From positions 1-62,738 of the forward strand of contig NZ_BRLB01000025.1 of the NCBI RefSeq assembly GCF_027923465.1: a stretch of DNA of 62,738 nt. The letters run 5' to 3'. Source of the stretch: Vallitalea longa (lineage in GTDB: Bacteria > Bacillota > Clostridia > Lachnospirales > Vallitaleaceae). How positions within the stretch are numbered: the first letter of the stretch is position 1; each line of letters starts with the position of its first letter. Positions 25,340-34,646 of the stretch are shown piece by piece. Position numbers and translations under genes: made by a program. The notes under the pieces were generated by a model. The model made no database searches, was not told the origin of the DNA, and saw only the letters and a list, made by a program, of their open reading frames with translations.

Positions 25340-26272
25340 ATGAAATCAAAATTCATATTGGCAATAATAATCATCATGTTATTAATGACAGCTTGTGGAA
25401 AAAAACATGATAATACTGTAAAAATTGCCCAACAATATGGTCTAGCCTATGCTCCCATCCAGATTATGAAAGAAAAAGGATTCCTAGAAGAAGCTCTCCC
25501 CAACAATAAAATCGAATGGGTTAAACTCTCCAATACAGCAGCTATACGTGAAGCTGTCCTGGCAGACAATCTAGATGTAGGTTTTATGGGAATACCACCC
25601 TTTTTAATAGCACTAGATAATGGTATGAAATGGAAAATGATGACAGGTCTTTCTAGTTGTCCTATAGGTTTAGTTACATATGACCCTAATATAAAATCAC
25701 TAAAAGACTTCGCACCAACAGATAAAATAGCTCTTCCACAGCCTGGTAGTATACAACACATACTATTAGCTATGGCATGTGAAAAAGAACTAGATAAAGC
25801 AGATGCTCTAGATAATCAATTAGTCTCTATGAAACACCCTGACGGTTTCTCCGCACTATTTGCCAAACAAGATATAAAAGCACACTTTACTTCACCACCC
25901 TATCTGTTCGAGGAATTAGCTGATGAAGACAATCATATGGTTGTATCTGGTGAAGAAGCAATGGGGACCGAATTCACTTTCATAGCAGGAGCTTGTACAG
26001 AAGACTTCTATAAAAACAACCAAGAAGAATATAATGCTATAAAAGAAGCAGTAAAAAAAACCATAGAATATATGGAAAACAATAAAGAAGAAACCCTTGA
26101 TATATTATCAGACTTATACCAAATGGATAAAGAAAAAGTAGAAAGTTATATCAACTATGAAGGTATGGAATACTATACAGACATTAAAGGTGTTGATGAA
26201 TTCATAGATTTCATGGTAAGGAACAACTACCTGGAAAAATCCTACAAAAGTGAAGAGGTCATATGGCAATGA
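25340..26272 (+). CDS. ABC transporter substrate-binding lipoprotein (NitT/TauT/SsuA type)
   Basis: A hydrophobic leader ends in the lipobox LMTAC (Cys19), so the 310-residue protein is lipid-anchored outside the membrane. The mature part follows the NMT1/SsuA-like fold (QQYGLAYAPIQIMKEKGFLEE). Family ligands include sulfonates, nitrate, taurine and pyrimidine thiamine precursors; the nearby sulfur genes favour a sulfonate, but weakly. It overlaps the permease start by four bases. Confidence 0.87.
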   Translation: MKSKFILAIIIIMLLMTACGKKHDNTVKIAQQYGLAYAPIQIMKEKGFLEEALPNNKIEWVKLSNTAAIREAVLADNLDVGFMGIPPFLIALDNGMKWKMMTGLSSCPIGLVTYDPNIKSLKDFAPTDKIALPQPGSIQHILLAMACEKELDKADALDNQLVSMKHPDGFSALFAKQDIKAHFTSPPYLFEELADEDNHMVVSGEEAMGTEFTFIAGACTEDFYKNNQEEYNAIKEAVKKTIEYMENNKEETLDILSDLYQMDKEKVESYINYEGMEYYTDIKGVDEFIDFMVRNNYLEKSYKSEEVIWQ

Positions 26273-27030
26273 GAAAAAAATACTTACATCGAATAATGTG
26301 GTTAGGACTGATATTAATCATATGGGAAGCCGTTTATTACTCCAATATGTATGCCAGACAAATATTCCCTTCAATAGAACAGATAATAAAATCACTTGCC
26401 AGTAGTATTACAAAAGGTGATTTACTGATGCAGGTAGGATTCTCATTCATAATCATACTGAAAGGTTTGATTATTGGAATAATCCTAGCTGTACTATTCA
26501 GCTTCCTAGACTATTTCTTCAAGAAATTCAGCAGTTTCCTAGATACCATCATAGGCATACTCCACCCTCTTCCAGGAATAGCCCTCCTACCACTAGTAAT
26601 AATATGGTTCGGTGTAGGAGAAAAAGCCATACTCTTCATCATAATACACTCGGTACTATGGCCTATGACCATCAACATGAAAACAGGCTTCAGATCAGTA
26701 GACAAAGAATATATAGAAGTATCCAAAAACCTAGGCATGAACATCTGGCAAATCTTCTACTATGTACTTATCCCCCTCAGCCTAATGCATATAGTATCAG
26801 GCTTAAAAATCGGCTGGTCCAGATCATGGCGAGCACTAATCAGCTCCGAAATGGTCTTCGGAGCCATCGGCCCATTTGGCGGCCTGGGTTGGTTTATCTT
26901 CGAAAAAAGAGTCTACATGGATACCGCCGGAATGTACGCAGGCCTATTAGTAATAATAATCATAGGCATGATCATGGAAGACCTTATCTTCGGAAGAATG
27001 GAAAAAGCCTGTACCAAAATATATAGCTAA
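26269..27030 (+). CDS. ABC transporter permease (SsuC/TauC type)
   Basis: Six membrane segments and the EAA-type loop (EVSKNLGMNIWQIFYYVLIP, residues around 150-170) identify a binding-protein-dependent permease. ATG 26269 overlaps the previous stop as ATGA and has GAAGAGG ten bases upstream; ATG 26263 is also possible. No ATPase gene follows, so a shared or distant ATPase must energise it. Codons here are notably C-rich (for example runs such as CCTAGGCATGAACATC), unlike the flanking operons. Confidence 0.87.
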   Translation: MRKKYLHRIMWLGLILIIWEAVYYSNMYARQIFPSIEQIIKSLASSITKGDLLMQVGFSFIIILKGLIIGIILAVLFSFLDYFFKKFSSFLDTIIGILHPLPGIALLPLVIIWFGVGEKAILFIIIHSVLWPMTINMKTGFRSVDKEYIEVSKNLGMNIWQIFYYVLIPLSLMHIVSGLKIGWSRSWRALISSEMVFGAIGPFGGLGWFIFEKRVYMDTAGMYAGLLVIIIIGMIMEDLIFGRMEKACTKIYS

Positions 27031-27212
27031 TATAATATTCTAACACACTAAAAGAATTTTAAAATTTTATAATAAATGATAATAAAACAACTAGATTAAG
27101 TATAATAAAGATATGAGTACTGAGTACAGCATAATAATACCCCACATAAATCAATCCTAATATACACTAAAATCTCTTCCCAACATACTTAAGAGCCCCA
27201 CCAAAATACAAA

Positions 27213-27315
27213 AACCATATATAGTGATAAGAACGACTTTTACAGCTTGTTGCCATTTCTTCAAATCAGATAAAAGCAACAAATGTAACTAGAGTGATTA
27301 TCACTATATATGGTT
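27213..27315. repeat. Large nested palindrome (possible distant relative of the 74-base element)
   Basis: An 18-base perfect outer arm (27213-27230 with 27298-27315) encloses a second interrupted stem, TTACAgcTTGTTGC with GCAACAAatGTAA. The arm contains GTGATTAT and CACTATATA, recalling the arm of copies A and B, but the relation is not certain. It lies between convergent transcription units, so a terminator role is possible, though no T-run follows. Confidence 0.75.
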
Positions 27316-27355
27316 TCCCTACAAAACCGTTGTCTCCTAACAACAAACTAATCTC

Positions 27356-28936
27356 TCACTTCTCTACCCTATAAATCCACACCCCCCACTCATAATCCAT
27401 CATATACCTACTTATCCTAATCCCATACAAAGAATCCCTGAACTCATGAACCAACCTACAATTCTCTTCAATAAACCTCTTCATATCATCATAATAATAA
27501 TCTTCCCCATACAAAATACTCCATCCACTATTTCTATGGATATAATCCAATTCTTCCATAAATACAATGTACTCAATGTTATTATGGTTTATATAATCTT
27601 CAAAAGACATATTATTCTCTTCCAAATATGTCAAATTTCTATAATCCAATAACATACCATTCTCAAAATAGAATTCCATATTAAGATTACCAAGTGTTTT
27701 AACCCCTTGAGGAATAATCTCTAATTCATCAAGATAATCATTATAATCATAACGACCATACACACTACACTCTTCAAAAGTAAGATAGAAAGAAAAACCA
27801 ATCAATATTACCATAAATATAATCATAAACTTCTTACTATAATTGATAATGTTGCTAAAAAGCGCAAATACAAGTAAATAGAAAAACGGAAAAACAAAGA
27901 CAACATTAGTCTGATTATATCTACCTATTATTATAAAACCTATATTAATGCCAACAATACATATCAATAATTTCAGAATCATCAAGTTATCAGGCAAACA
28001 ATCATCATCAATAACTTTCTTGATTAAACGACTAATAATCAGATAAACAATGGAAATAAGAAATACAATACCAAACACATTAAGATATACTTTTATAGGT
28101 GGTGTATAATAAGTACCACTAATTCCATTAAACAAATTCATATAATAATTAGGCATTGTTAATATTTTATCAATTATGCTAGACGATACTCCCAATGATT
28201 CTCCAAAACTAGTATAATGACTGATAAAATCAGCATCACCTATAAAACTCAATATTACGAATATCAATGCAGTCAAACCAGTTGTCCCAATCAAAATTAA
28301 TAGATTACGCACTTTTTTATGCTTATAGATTATATCAATCACATACAGCAACCCAAAAACAATAGCTACTACAAAACTGTTAGGATGAATACCAACTGAC
28401 AAACCTATGATGAGTCCAAGAAATATATGAGTATTTCCACCCCTACTTCTTGATAGATAATAATAAAATCCAAGCATTAAGACAAACACAATAATAATTT
28501 CCTGTCTAGCGAAATGGGAAGCATATATGAATTGTATATTAAAACTCAATAATACAGTGATAAGAATGGAATACAAATAGTTACCAAACAACTTACAACA
28601 TATTTTATAGAACAATAACAAAGAAATTGTACCGAATATAAGAGAAATCAATCTTACAGAGAAAATGTCATAACCGAAAATAAGTATAAAAGGCATCTGA
28701 ATCAAATGAAACAATACTTTTATACAATGAGGAAACCTAGGAAACAGATCAAAAAAAGTTTCAGTAGCAAAGATTGATCCATTCTCCATCATATTTCTTG
28801 TTAATCCACTAAGCCAAGGTTCATCTGAATGAACAAAGGGAAATATTTCTAGATAATTCAAACTAATGATAAAGTATAATATTAGATATAGAACAATTAT
28901 AAAAGTATATTTTTTAGATTTATTCATCACATTCAA
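27356..28936 (-). CDS. GT39/ArnT-like membrane glycosyltransferase
   Basis: The 526-residue protein has about 10-12 membrane segments in the N-terminal 400 residues and a soluble tail. The first external loop carries the acidic pair in HSDEPWLSG, the metal/donor site expected of GT-C enzymes such as PMT and ArnT that use lipid-phosphate-linked sugars. It probably mannosylates or decorates a surface protein, teichoic acid or lipid outside the membrane, perhaps with the lipid-linked sugar made by the GT2 enzyme at 23015. The plus strand of its 3' part is extraordinarily poor in G. Confidence 0.8.
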   Translation of the reverse strand: MNVMNKSKKYTFIIVLYLILYFIISLNYLEIFPFVHSDEPWLSGLTRNMMENGSIFATETFFDLFPRFPHCIKVLFHLIQMPFILIFGYDIFSVRLISLIFGTISLLLFYKICCKLFGNYLYSILITVLLSFNIQFIYASHFARQEIIIVFVLMLGFYYYLSRSRGGNTHIFLGLIIGLSVGIHPNSFVVAIVFGLLYVIDIIYKHKKVRNLLILIGTTGLTALIFVILSFIGDADFISHYTSFGESLGVSSSIIDKILTMPNYYMNLFNGISGTYYTPPIKVYLNVFGIVFLISIVYLIISRLIKKVIDDDCLPDNLMILKLLICIVGINIGFIIIGRYNQTNVVFVFPFFYLLVFALFSNIINYSKKFMIIFMVILIGFSFYLTFEECSVYGRYDYNDYLDELEIIPQGVKTLGNLNMEFYFENGMLLDYRNLTYLEENNMSFEDYINHNNIEYIVFMEELDYIHRNSGWSILYGEDYYYDDMKRFIEENCRLVHEFRDSLYGIRISRYMMDYEWGVWIYRVEK

Positions 28937-29384
28937 TCCTTTGATTACATATTTTGGCAGTTTGCATTTTTATTAACATAGTTACTATATTATATCATAA
29001 CCCTTTAATAAAATACATGTTGCCTACCCTATTAAAGTATTAAATGTTGTATCAGTAAATCTTATAACCATTGCCATGTTTATGGTGTATAATTGTATTC
29101 ATAAGAAAAAGTGTTGTGATTAACAATTTCCCGGATTGTATATTATTTAACAATGTTAGCTGTTAAATAACTAACGAATTATTACAACGAAGAGACTTAA
29201 TAGATGGATTGAATGAAATAGTTTGAGTTATAAGACTATATACCATTGATTCATGACATAAATGTTAATCTTGTATTCTACATTACAGTATGGATACTAA
29301 TATAATTCAGAAAAATATTTTTGCCTTGATTAGTGGAACATGGAACTAATGATATAAGTCAAAAATATATAGGAGGAGTTAGGC
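28937..29384. other. Intergenic region upstream of the rhodanese genes
   Basis: About 450 AT-rich bases between divergent genes. I see no gene. ATTAGT (29329-29334) and ACTAAT (29345-29350) make a short hairpin near the ribosome site AGGAGGAG of the first rhodanese gene. No clear promoter can be fixed. Confidence 0.4.
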
Positions 29385-30296
29385 ATGAACTTCAAAACTA
29401 AACATAAAAGAGGTATTTTGATTCCTCTGCTTATTGTGTTTGTTTTGCTTTTTACTTCCTGTAATAAAACAAGTTATGAAGGAAGTAATAATGTTGTAGA
29501 ACCAACTGAAGTCAAAGAAACTATGAATAATAGTGATGTTATAGTTATTGATGCTAGATCCGAAGAAGACTATGCAAAAGGACATCTTGAAGGTGCTATA
29601 AGTCTTAATCCAGATAAGCTTACTATATCAGAACCTGTTAATGGTATGTTAGCTCCGAAAGAACAAGTTGAAGAAGTACTAAGTGAAAAAGGAATTTCTA
29701 ATGATAGTACAGTATATATCTATGATAATAGCGGCGGAGTATACTCCGGTCGTGTTTGGTGGGTACTGAAGATTTATGGCCACGAGAATGTGAAAGTCAT
29801 TAATAATGGTCAAAAAGGTCTAGAACTTGCTAATCTTCCTATGTCACTTGAAGTACCAGAGTTATCATCAACTGATTATGTAGCAAAAGATGCTGATGAA
29901 GACATGATCGCTACAATGGATTATGTAAAAGCTATTGCTGAAAATGATAAAAGTAAAGAAAAAATTATAGATGTAAGAAGTAAAGCAGAATATGATGAGG
30001 GTGCTATACCAAATGCTATTTTCTATCCTCATACAAAGAATTTATATACTGATGGAACATTCAAATCAGCTAGAGACACTTATCTATTCTATAATGATTT
30101 AGGTCTTGAAAAAGATGATACAATAATTCTCTATTGCAAATCATCATTCCGTGCTGCTCAAACAGCACTAATACTTGATGAAGCTGGTTTTGAAAATGTA
30201 AAAGTATATGATGGAGCATGGTTGGAATGGTCTTCTGGCGATATGCCAACAGAAAAAGAAGAAACCACAGTACCTAGTGCTCAAGATGCTTCATAG
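29385..30296 (+). CDS. Secreted double-rhodanese lipoprotein (thiosulfate sulfurtransferase type)
   Basis: A lipobox (LLFTSC) anchors this 303-residue protein outside the membrane. Two rhodanese domains follow: the first (about 45-155) has VIDARSEEDY but a cysteine-less loop NSGGVYSGR, so it is inactive; the second (about 175-290) has DVRSKAEYDEG and the active loop CKSSFRA with catalytic Cys near residue 251. This is the arrangement of SseA/TST-type sulfurtransferases. It should move sulfane sulfur from thiosulfate or a polysulfide to a thiol or cyanide acceptor. It is cotranscribed with another rhodanese lipoprotein. Confidence 0.9.
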   Translation: MNFKTKHKRGILIPLLIVFVLLFTSCNKTSYEGSNNVVEPTEVKETMNNSDVIVIDARSEEDYAKGHLEGAISLNPDKLTISEPVNGMLAPKEQVEEVLSEKGISNDSTVYIYDNSGGVYSGRVWWVLKIYGHENVKVINNGQKGLELANLPMSLEVPELSSTDYVAKDADEDMIATMDYVKAIAENDKSKEKIIDVRSKAEYDEGAIPNAIFYPHTKNLYTDGTFKSARDTYLFYNDLGLEKDDTIILYCKSSFRAAQTALILDEAGFENVKVYDGAWLEWSSGDMPTEKEETTVPSAQDAS

Positions 30297-30342
30297 ATCA
30301 TCATAAATTTATATACTTAATTTTATTAAATATGGAGGGAAC

Positions 30343-31383
30343 ATGATGAAAAAACTTAATAAATTAATAGTATTACTTTTATTGGTAGTAATGGTATTAA
30401 GCGTTGCAGGTTGTGGTTCTAAAGATAAAGATTCTACAAGTTCAATGGATTTAGGCAATAATACTGAATCTACAACATCAAAAGATTCTACAGACGATGA
30501 AAAAGATGATACATCCAAAGATTCAGAAAGTGATGCTGCAAAAGATGAAGAAAAAGATAGCAATGAAGCTTTTTCTATTGAAGAAGGAGTTAATGCTTAT
30601 TTCGCAAATATGCCTGAGCATATCTACAAAATAAGCCAAAAAGAATTCATAGATAAAGTAAAAGCTGATGATGACATGGTAATAGTAGATATTCGTACAG
30701 CAGAAGATTACAAAAAAGGTCATGTAAAAGGAGCTTACAATGCACCTTGGGGACCAGCTATCGCAGAAAACATCACAAAAATATCACAAGACAAAGATGT
30801 ATTCATTTACTGTTATTCAGGACAGACAGCAGGTCAAGCAGTAATGACATTGAATTTAGCTGGAATCAATGCAAGAAGTGTTAACTTAGGATTTAATTTT
30901 GGTATTTCTAAAGTTGAGGGATATGAAGATGTTATAGAAGAAACAGTTAATGAATTCGGTGACGAAAATTATGATGTGCCTGAAGAAGTTAAGACAGCAT
31001 TAACAGAATACTATAACGGATTAGCAGAAGTAAAAGATACTAAATTCAAGAATTATAAAGTATCAGAAGAAGATTTAAAAGATATGGTTGATAACAAAGA
31101 AGATTTCTGTCTATTATCAATCAGAGGTGAAAAAGATTACAACGAAGGCCATATAGATGGAGCCAAGAATATACCTTGGGGAGCAGGAATGGAAAAACAA
31201 TTCTCTACTCTACCAAAAGATCAAAAAATAGTAGTTTACTGCTATACTGGACAGACAGCAGGTCAAACAGTAGCAGGACTCAGATTATTAGGATATGATG
31301 CTTGTTCACTTAACGGTGGATTAGGTATGGAAGCTAATGCTCCACTTGGATGGATCAATAATGAATTTGAAGTAGTAAAATAA
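30343..31383 (+). CDS. Second secreted double-rhodanese lipoprotein
   Basis: The lipobox LSVAGC is followed by a long Asp/Ser/Lys-rich spacer (to about residue 75), then two rhodanese domains. Both have catalytic cysteines in nearly identical loops, CYSGQTAGQ (about residue 157) and CYTGQTAGQ (about 300), so both may be active, unlike the upstream protein. GGAGGG precedes the start, where two adjacent ATGs (30343 and 30346) are possible. A strong terminator follows. With the yeeE-tusA operon 9 kb away it suggests extracellular sulfane-sulfur handling. Confidence 0.9.
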   Translation: MMKKLNKLIVLLLLVVMVLSVAGCGSKDKDSTSSMDLGNNTESTTSKDSTDDEKDDTSKDSESDAAKDEEKDSNEAFSIEEGVNAYFANMPEHIYKISQKEFIDKVKADDDMVIVDIRTAEDYKKGHVKGAYNAPWGPAIAENITKISQDKDVFIYCYSGQTAGQAVMTLNLAGINARSVNLGFNFGISKVEGYEDVIEETVNEFGDENYDVPEEVKTALTEYYNGLAEVKDTKFKNYKVSEEDLKDMVDNKEDFCLLSIRGEKDYNEGHIDGAKNIPWGAGMEKQFSTLPKDQKIVVYCYTGQTAGQTVAGLRLLGYDACSLNGGLGMEANAPLGWINNEFEVVK

Positions 31384-31393
31384 TATAATTTAC

Positions 31394-31428
31394 AAAACTG
31401 TCAGTAGAAGTCTACTGGCAGTTTTTTG
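31394..31428 (+). terminator. Terminator after the rhodanese genes
   Basis: AAAACTGTCAGTAGA pairs with TCTACTGGCAGTTTT (one G-U pair), followed by T-run. Confidence 0.9.
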
Positions 31429-31555
31429 ATATAAAAAATTAAGATGTCGTGTTAATGTCGCCTTATTTAATGTTAATATCAAAATAAGTTAACGATCACA
31501 GTTAACTAAAACATATAAATTGCAATTTATAAATAATCTATGAGAAGGTGTTTAT

Positions 31556-32025
31556 GTGATTGATAGTTCAAGAAAAATGAGTTATTCACTAGATAAGGAC
31601 AATATGTTTAGACGACTTAATAATGACACATTCAAAACATCAGTAAAAATAAATCATAAAGAGGTAAAGAAAACTCCAGTAATTAATTATGCTGCAAAAT
31701 CAAATTGTGACATCATGGTTACTAATTTTACCCTAGCAGAAGGGGAAACAGAACCATTAAAATCAGGAGGACCAGCTAAATTTACATTTCAAATAACTAA
31801 TTATACCAGTGTTGACCCACACACCTACATCTTGCTATATATAAATTGAATGGTGCTTCCAGTTTTTCTAAAAATCCTGTTGGATACTGCCACTCTAATC
31901 ATTATACTCCTTGTGAAAATGTTGATTCCCAATTCAATGGTTTTTGGTACAGTGGAAATAGGTCTTGTAACCTCAAATTTTTTGATCCTATCTACTATAT
32001 TGTGTTAATAATAATATTCAATTAA
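31556..32025 (+). pseudogene. Frameshifted fragment of a surface/adhesion-like protein
   Basis: A 97-codon frame from GTG 31556 ends at 31849. The next frame is open without a stop from about 31830 to 32025 and continues the same kind of sequence (YKLNGASSFSKNPVGY, then several Cys residues), so a one- or two-base shift near 31830-31849 split one gene. The first part (DIMVTNFTLAEGE, KFTFQITNYTSVD) resembles CARDB/Ig-like beta domains. The C-terminal part is unrecognised. It is probably dead. Confidence 0.6.
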
Positions 32026-33126
32026 TATAATTTCTAGTTTTTCATCTAAGTGGAATACTAAATAGTCTCCCCCAAAAGAATAGATAATTTTTTTAGGAGT
32101 TTCATCAACGTATTCAATCATACCATAATTGCTTCCATGACTAATATTTCCATATAATGGTTTAACTGGTGTATCAAAATGCACAATGATTTCTTTTTGC
32201 TCATTTGGAAATTTATCAATGACTTCATTTAGACTATCACCAATTTTAATATCCCTTATAATACAGATATCTGGTTTATCAATAGTTATATGTTTTATAA
32301 TATTATCTGGGTTAACAAATGATATACTATAACCATCATATATATTCTCTGTATAAGTTTCATCTCCTATATAGGGTATTATTTTACTTTCATTAGGCTC
32401 TCCAAAACTGCTATTAGGTTCATAGAATAAAAAATGATTGATTCTGTTACCGTTTAGCATTAATTCACGAGTATAAAAAGGCATTTTATTTAATATGTTG
32501 GTATTGTCATTTTTGTTTAGAGTAATAGTATGTTGCTTTTCATAAGATTCATATGAGTAAGTTATTATAGAATGATTATCGTTAAAATTAATTTTACCCT
32601 TGACCGAAGAATATATATCAACACAAGAATTATCCGTTATATTAAATTCTGCAATATTTTCAGAAATAAATATAGCTTTGCCATTAAAACCATATTGACT
32701 ATATTGTTGTTCATCATAACCCCATTCATAATATTTAAAATCAAAGTCCTTATCAGTTTTATTAGATATAACCATTATGGATTCATAACTGTTTATAGGA
32801 GACTCCCATATTTCCTCTTTATTTGAACAAGTTTTATTTACAAGATCTTTTTCTTGTTTCTGGTCAAGATTCTCGCTACATGTTAATGTATCACTAGTAG
32901 CATTATTTTTTTCTGCATAGGTATTAACAGAGTTACTACGTGATTGAATGATTTCTTTACTAGATGCATCATTATTAATTATGGACTTTTTGTCAGTCAT
33001 ATTATTTTCTATAGATTCATTATTAGTGTTGATTTCATTGTCAGTTAAACTTGTTTGCATAGATGACGAACAACCAGTTATTATTATTATATATAATAAC
33101 AATTCAGATAATAAATATTTCAACAT
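32005..33126 (-). CDS. Lipoprotein of unknown function
   Basis: A hydrophobic leader ends in IIITGCSSS, a lipobox. About 80 residues of Ser/Asn-rich spacer follow, then a mainly beta-rich domain of about 250 residues that I cannot assign; its last third (IGDSLNEVIDKFP) is reminiscent of repeats seen in secreted proteins that respond to sequence-context of DUF4309/BLIP-like folds, but this is weak. The start is uncertain: ATG 33126 is used here, with TTG 33132 and TTG 33147 also in frame behind GGGGG. It runs convergent to the frameshifted fragment. Confidence 0.65.
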   Translation of the reverse strand: MLKYLLSELLLYIIIITGCSSSMQTSLTDNEINTNNESIENNMTDKKSIINNDASSKEIIQSRSNSVNTYAEKNNATSDTLTCSENLDQKQEKDLVNKTCSNKEEIWESPINSYESIMVISNKTDKDFDFKYYEWGYDEQQYSQYGFNGKAIFISENIAEFNITDNSCVDIYSSVKGKINFNDNHSIITYSYESYEKQHTITLNKNDNTNILNKMPFYTRELMLNGNRINHFLFYEPNSSFGEPNESKIIPYIGDETYTENIYDGYSISFVNPDNIIKHITIDKPDICIIRDIKIGDSLNEVIDKFPNEQKEIIVHFDTPVKPLYGNISHGSNYGMIEYVDETPKKIIYSFGGDYLVFHLDEKLEIILIEYYY

Positions 33127-33287
33127 TCTCAATGATATAACCCCCAAATCAATATATTATCTATTTCTAATTATAACATTATTTGGAACTAAATGTATAT
33201 AATCATTTGTAATTGGATAACTTGATAATATAATAGCTATTTCAGTGCTATATATAAAATTATTTAATAATAAGGCAGGTAATTATA

Positions 33288-33518
33288 ATGAAAACTATTT
33301 TAGGATTCAAAGTGAGCAATAGACTAGAAGAAGTTGATAGAGTGCAAGATGTTCTTACAGAAAAAGGTAATATCATTGATACCAGGTTAGGATTACATCA
33401 AGATTCTGAAGAAGGAATCATACTATTAGAACTCAACGAAGATAATGGATGTGAAGAATTGGAAAGCAAATTAAATTCTATTGAAGGTATTGAAGTAAAG
33501 AAGATAACTTTTTCATAA
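33288..33518 (+). CDS. Small TM1266-like (iron-only hydrogenase system regulator-type) ACT-fold protein
   Basis: This 76-residue protein resembles the TM1266 family of small ferredoxin-like-fold proteins often found with FeFe-hydrogenase maturation genes: IIDTRLGLHQDSEEGIILLE and a final EGIEVKKITFS. No hydrogenase genes are in the window, so the functional label is only by family. It is free-standing with its own terminator. Confidence 0.6.
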   Translation: MKTILGFKVSNRLEEVDRVQDVLTEKGNIIDTRLGLHQDSEEGIILLELNEDNGCEELESKLNSIEGIEVKKITFS

Positions 33519-33525
33519 AAAATAA

Positions 33526-33573
33526 AAGGATTTATTTCATAGGATTTAATATTATGGGATAAGCCTTTTTTTG
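33526..33573 (+). terminator. Terminator after the TM1266-like gene
   Basis: AAAGG-TTTAT-TTCATA pairs imperfectly with TATGGG-ATAA-CCTTT and is followed by TTTTTTT. Confidence 0.65.
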
Positions 33574-33692
33574 TTTTTGGTCATTAATAAGAATAAGAAC
33601 AGTTTTTGTAATTTTAAACAGACAAGTTATAGAATATTGTTAAAAACAAGTATACTTGATATAATTAGAAAAAACGTATGGAGCTGGTTAAG

Positions 33693-34592
33693 ATGAAAAT
33701 TGATAGGTTGATGGGGATATTATTGATATTATCTAGAAAAGGAAAGGTTACAGCTCCTTATTTAGCTGAGCATTTTGAAGTTTCCAAAAGGACTATCAAT
33801 AGAGATATTGAAACACTTTGCATGGCTGGTGTACCCATTATTACCCGCCAGGGCAGTAATGGAGGAATATTAATCCAAGAAGGTTATAACTTTGATAAAG
33901 CTATCTTGAGTAAAGAAGAATTAACGAAAATAATAACTGGATTGAATGCACTTAATAGCATAGATAGTTCATCTGATACAAGTAATATTTTAGATAAATT
34001 ATACTCAGGTAATAGTGGTATAAACGATATTATTGACATAGAACTAGGTTCTTTTTATACGGAAAGTGTTTCTAGAAAAATAAGAATGGTACAAGAGGCA
34101 GTAAAAAAATCCTATAAAATACAGTTCATATATTATAGTAGAAGAGGTAAATCAAATAAGATTGTTGACCCTTATAAAGTAGTATATAAGTGGCAGAACT
34201 GGTATCTATACGCATTTTCTGATAAAGTTAATGAATTTAGATGGTATAAGCTTAATAGATTGTGGGATTTACAGATAACCAAAGATAATTTTATCCTTAA
34301 AGAAATCAATAAAGATATAACTGAAAAAATGGATGATATCTTTTTATGTAATTATGTATTAAAAGCATCCTTTGACAAAAGTGTTGAATATATTCTGGTT
34401 GAGAATTATGAGAATGAAAGTTATATAGAACAAGATGACGGTAGATTATATTTTGAAAGAGATTTTACCAATTTTGATTTCATGTTAAGTTGGGTTCTGA
34501 GTTTTGGTGATAAAGTGATTGTTTATGAACCTGAGTGTCTTATTGAAAAAATTAAAGAGATAACTGATTTTAACCGTAACCAATATATCTGA
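33693..34592 (+). CDS. YafY/WYL-domain transcription regulator
   Basis: An N-terminal HTH (GKVTAPYLAEHFEVSKRTI) is followed by a WYL domain whose WYLYAFSD motif (about residue 165-175) names the family; WYL domains bind nucleic acid or small ligands. ATG 33693 has GGAG nine bases upstream and is preferred to ATG 33678 (which overlaps it). Length is 300 residues. The PNPOx-like gene downstream is a likely partner or target. Confidence 0.88.
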   Translation: MKIDRLMGILLILSRKGKVTAPYLAEHFEVSKRTINRDIETLCMAGVPIITRQGSNGGILIQEGYNFDKAILSKEELTKIITGLNALNSIDSSSDTSNILDKLYSGNSGINDIIDIELGSFYTESVSRKIRMVQEAVKKSYKIQFIYYSRRGKSNKIVDPYKVVYKWQNWYLYAFSDKVNEFRWYKLNRLWDLQITKDNFILKEINKDITEKMDDIFLCNYVLKASFDKSVEYILVENYENESYIEQDDGRLYFERDFTNFDFMLSWVLSFGDKVIVYEPECLIEKIKEITDFNRNQYI

Positions 34593-34646
34593 CTCAACAT
34601 GACATACAGCTGTCACGTTTGTTATGCCATAATGGAGGTATAATAC

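Noticed and set aside
26604-27026. 140-codon plus-strand frame inside the ABC permease gene
   Set aside because: It is a shift-frame shadow of the permease, which has the EAA loop and membrane segments; the frame is open only because of C-rich codons.
33147-33160. Longer start of the 32005 lipoprotein at TTG 33147
   Set aside because: It would place extra residues before the signal peptide without a fitting ribosome site; kept only as an alternative.
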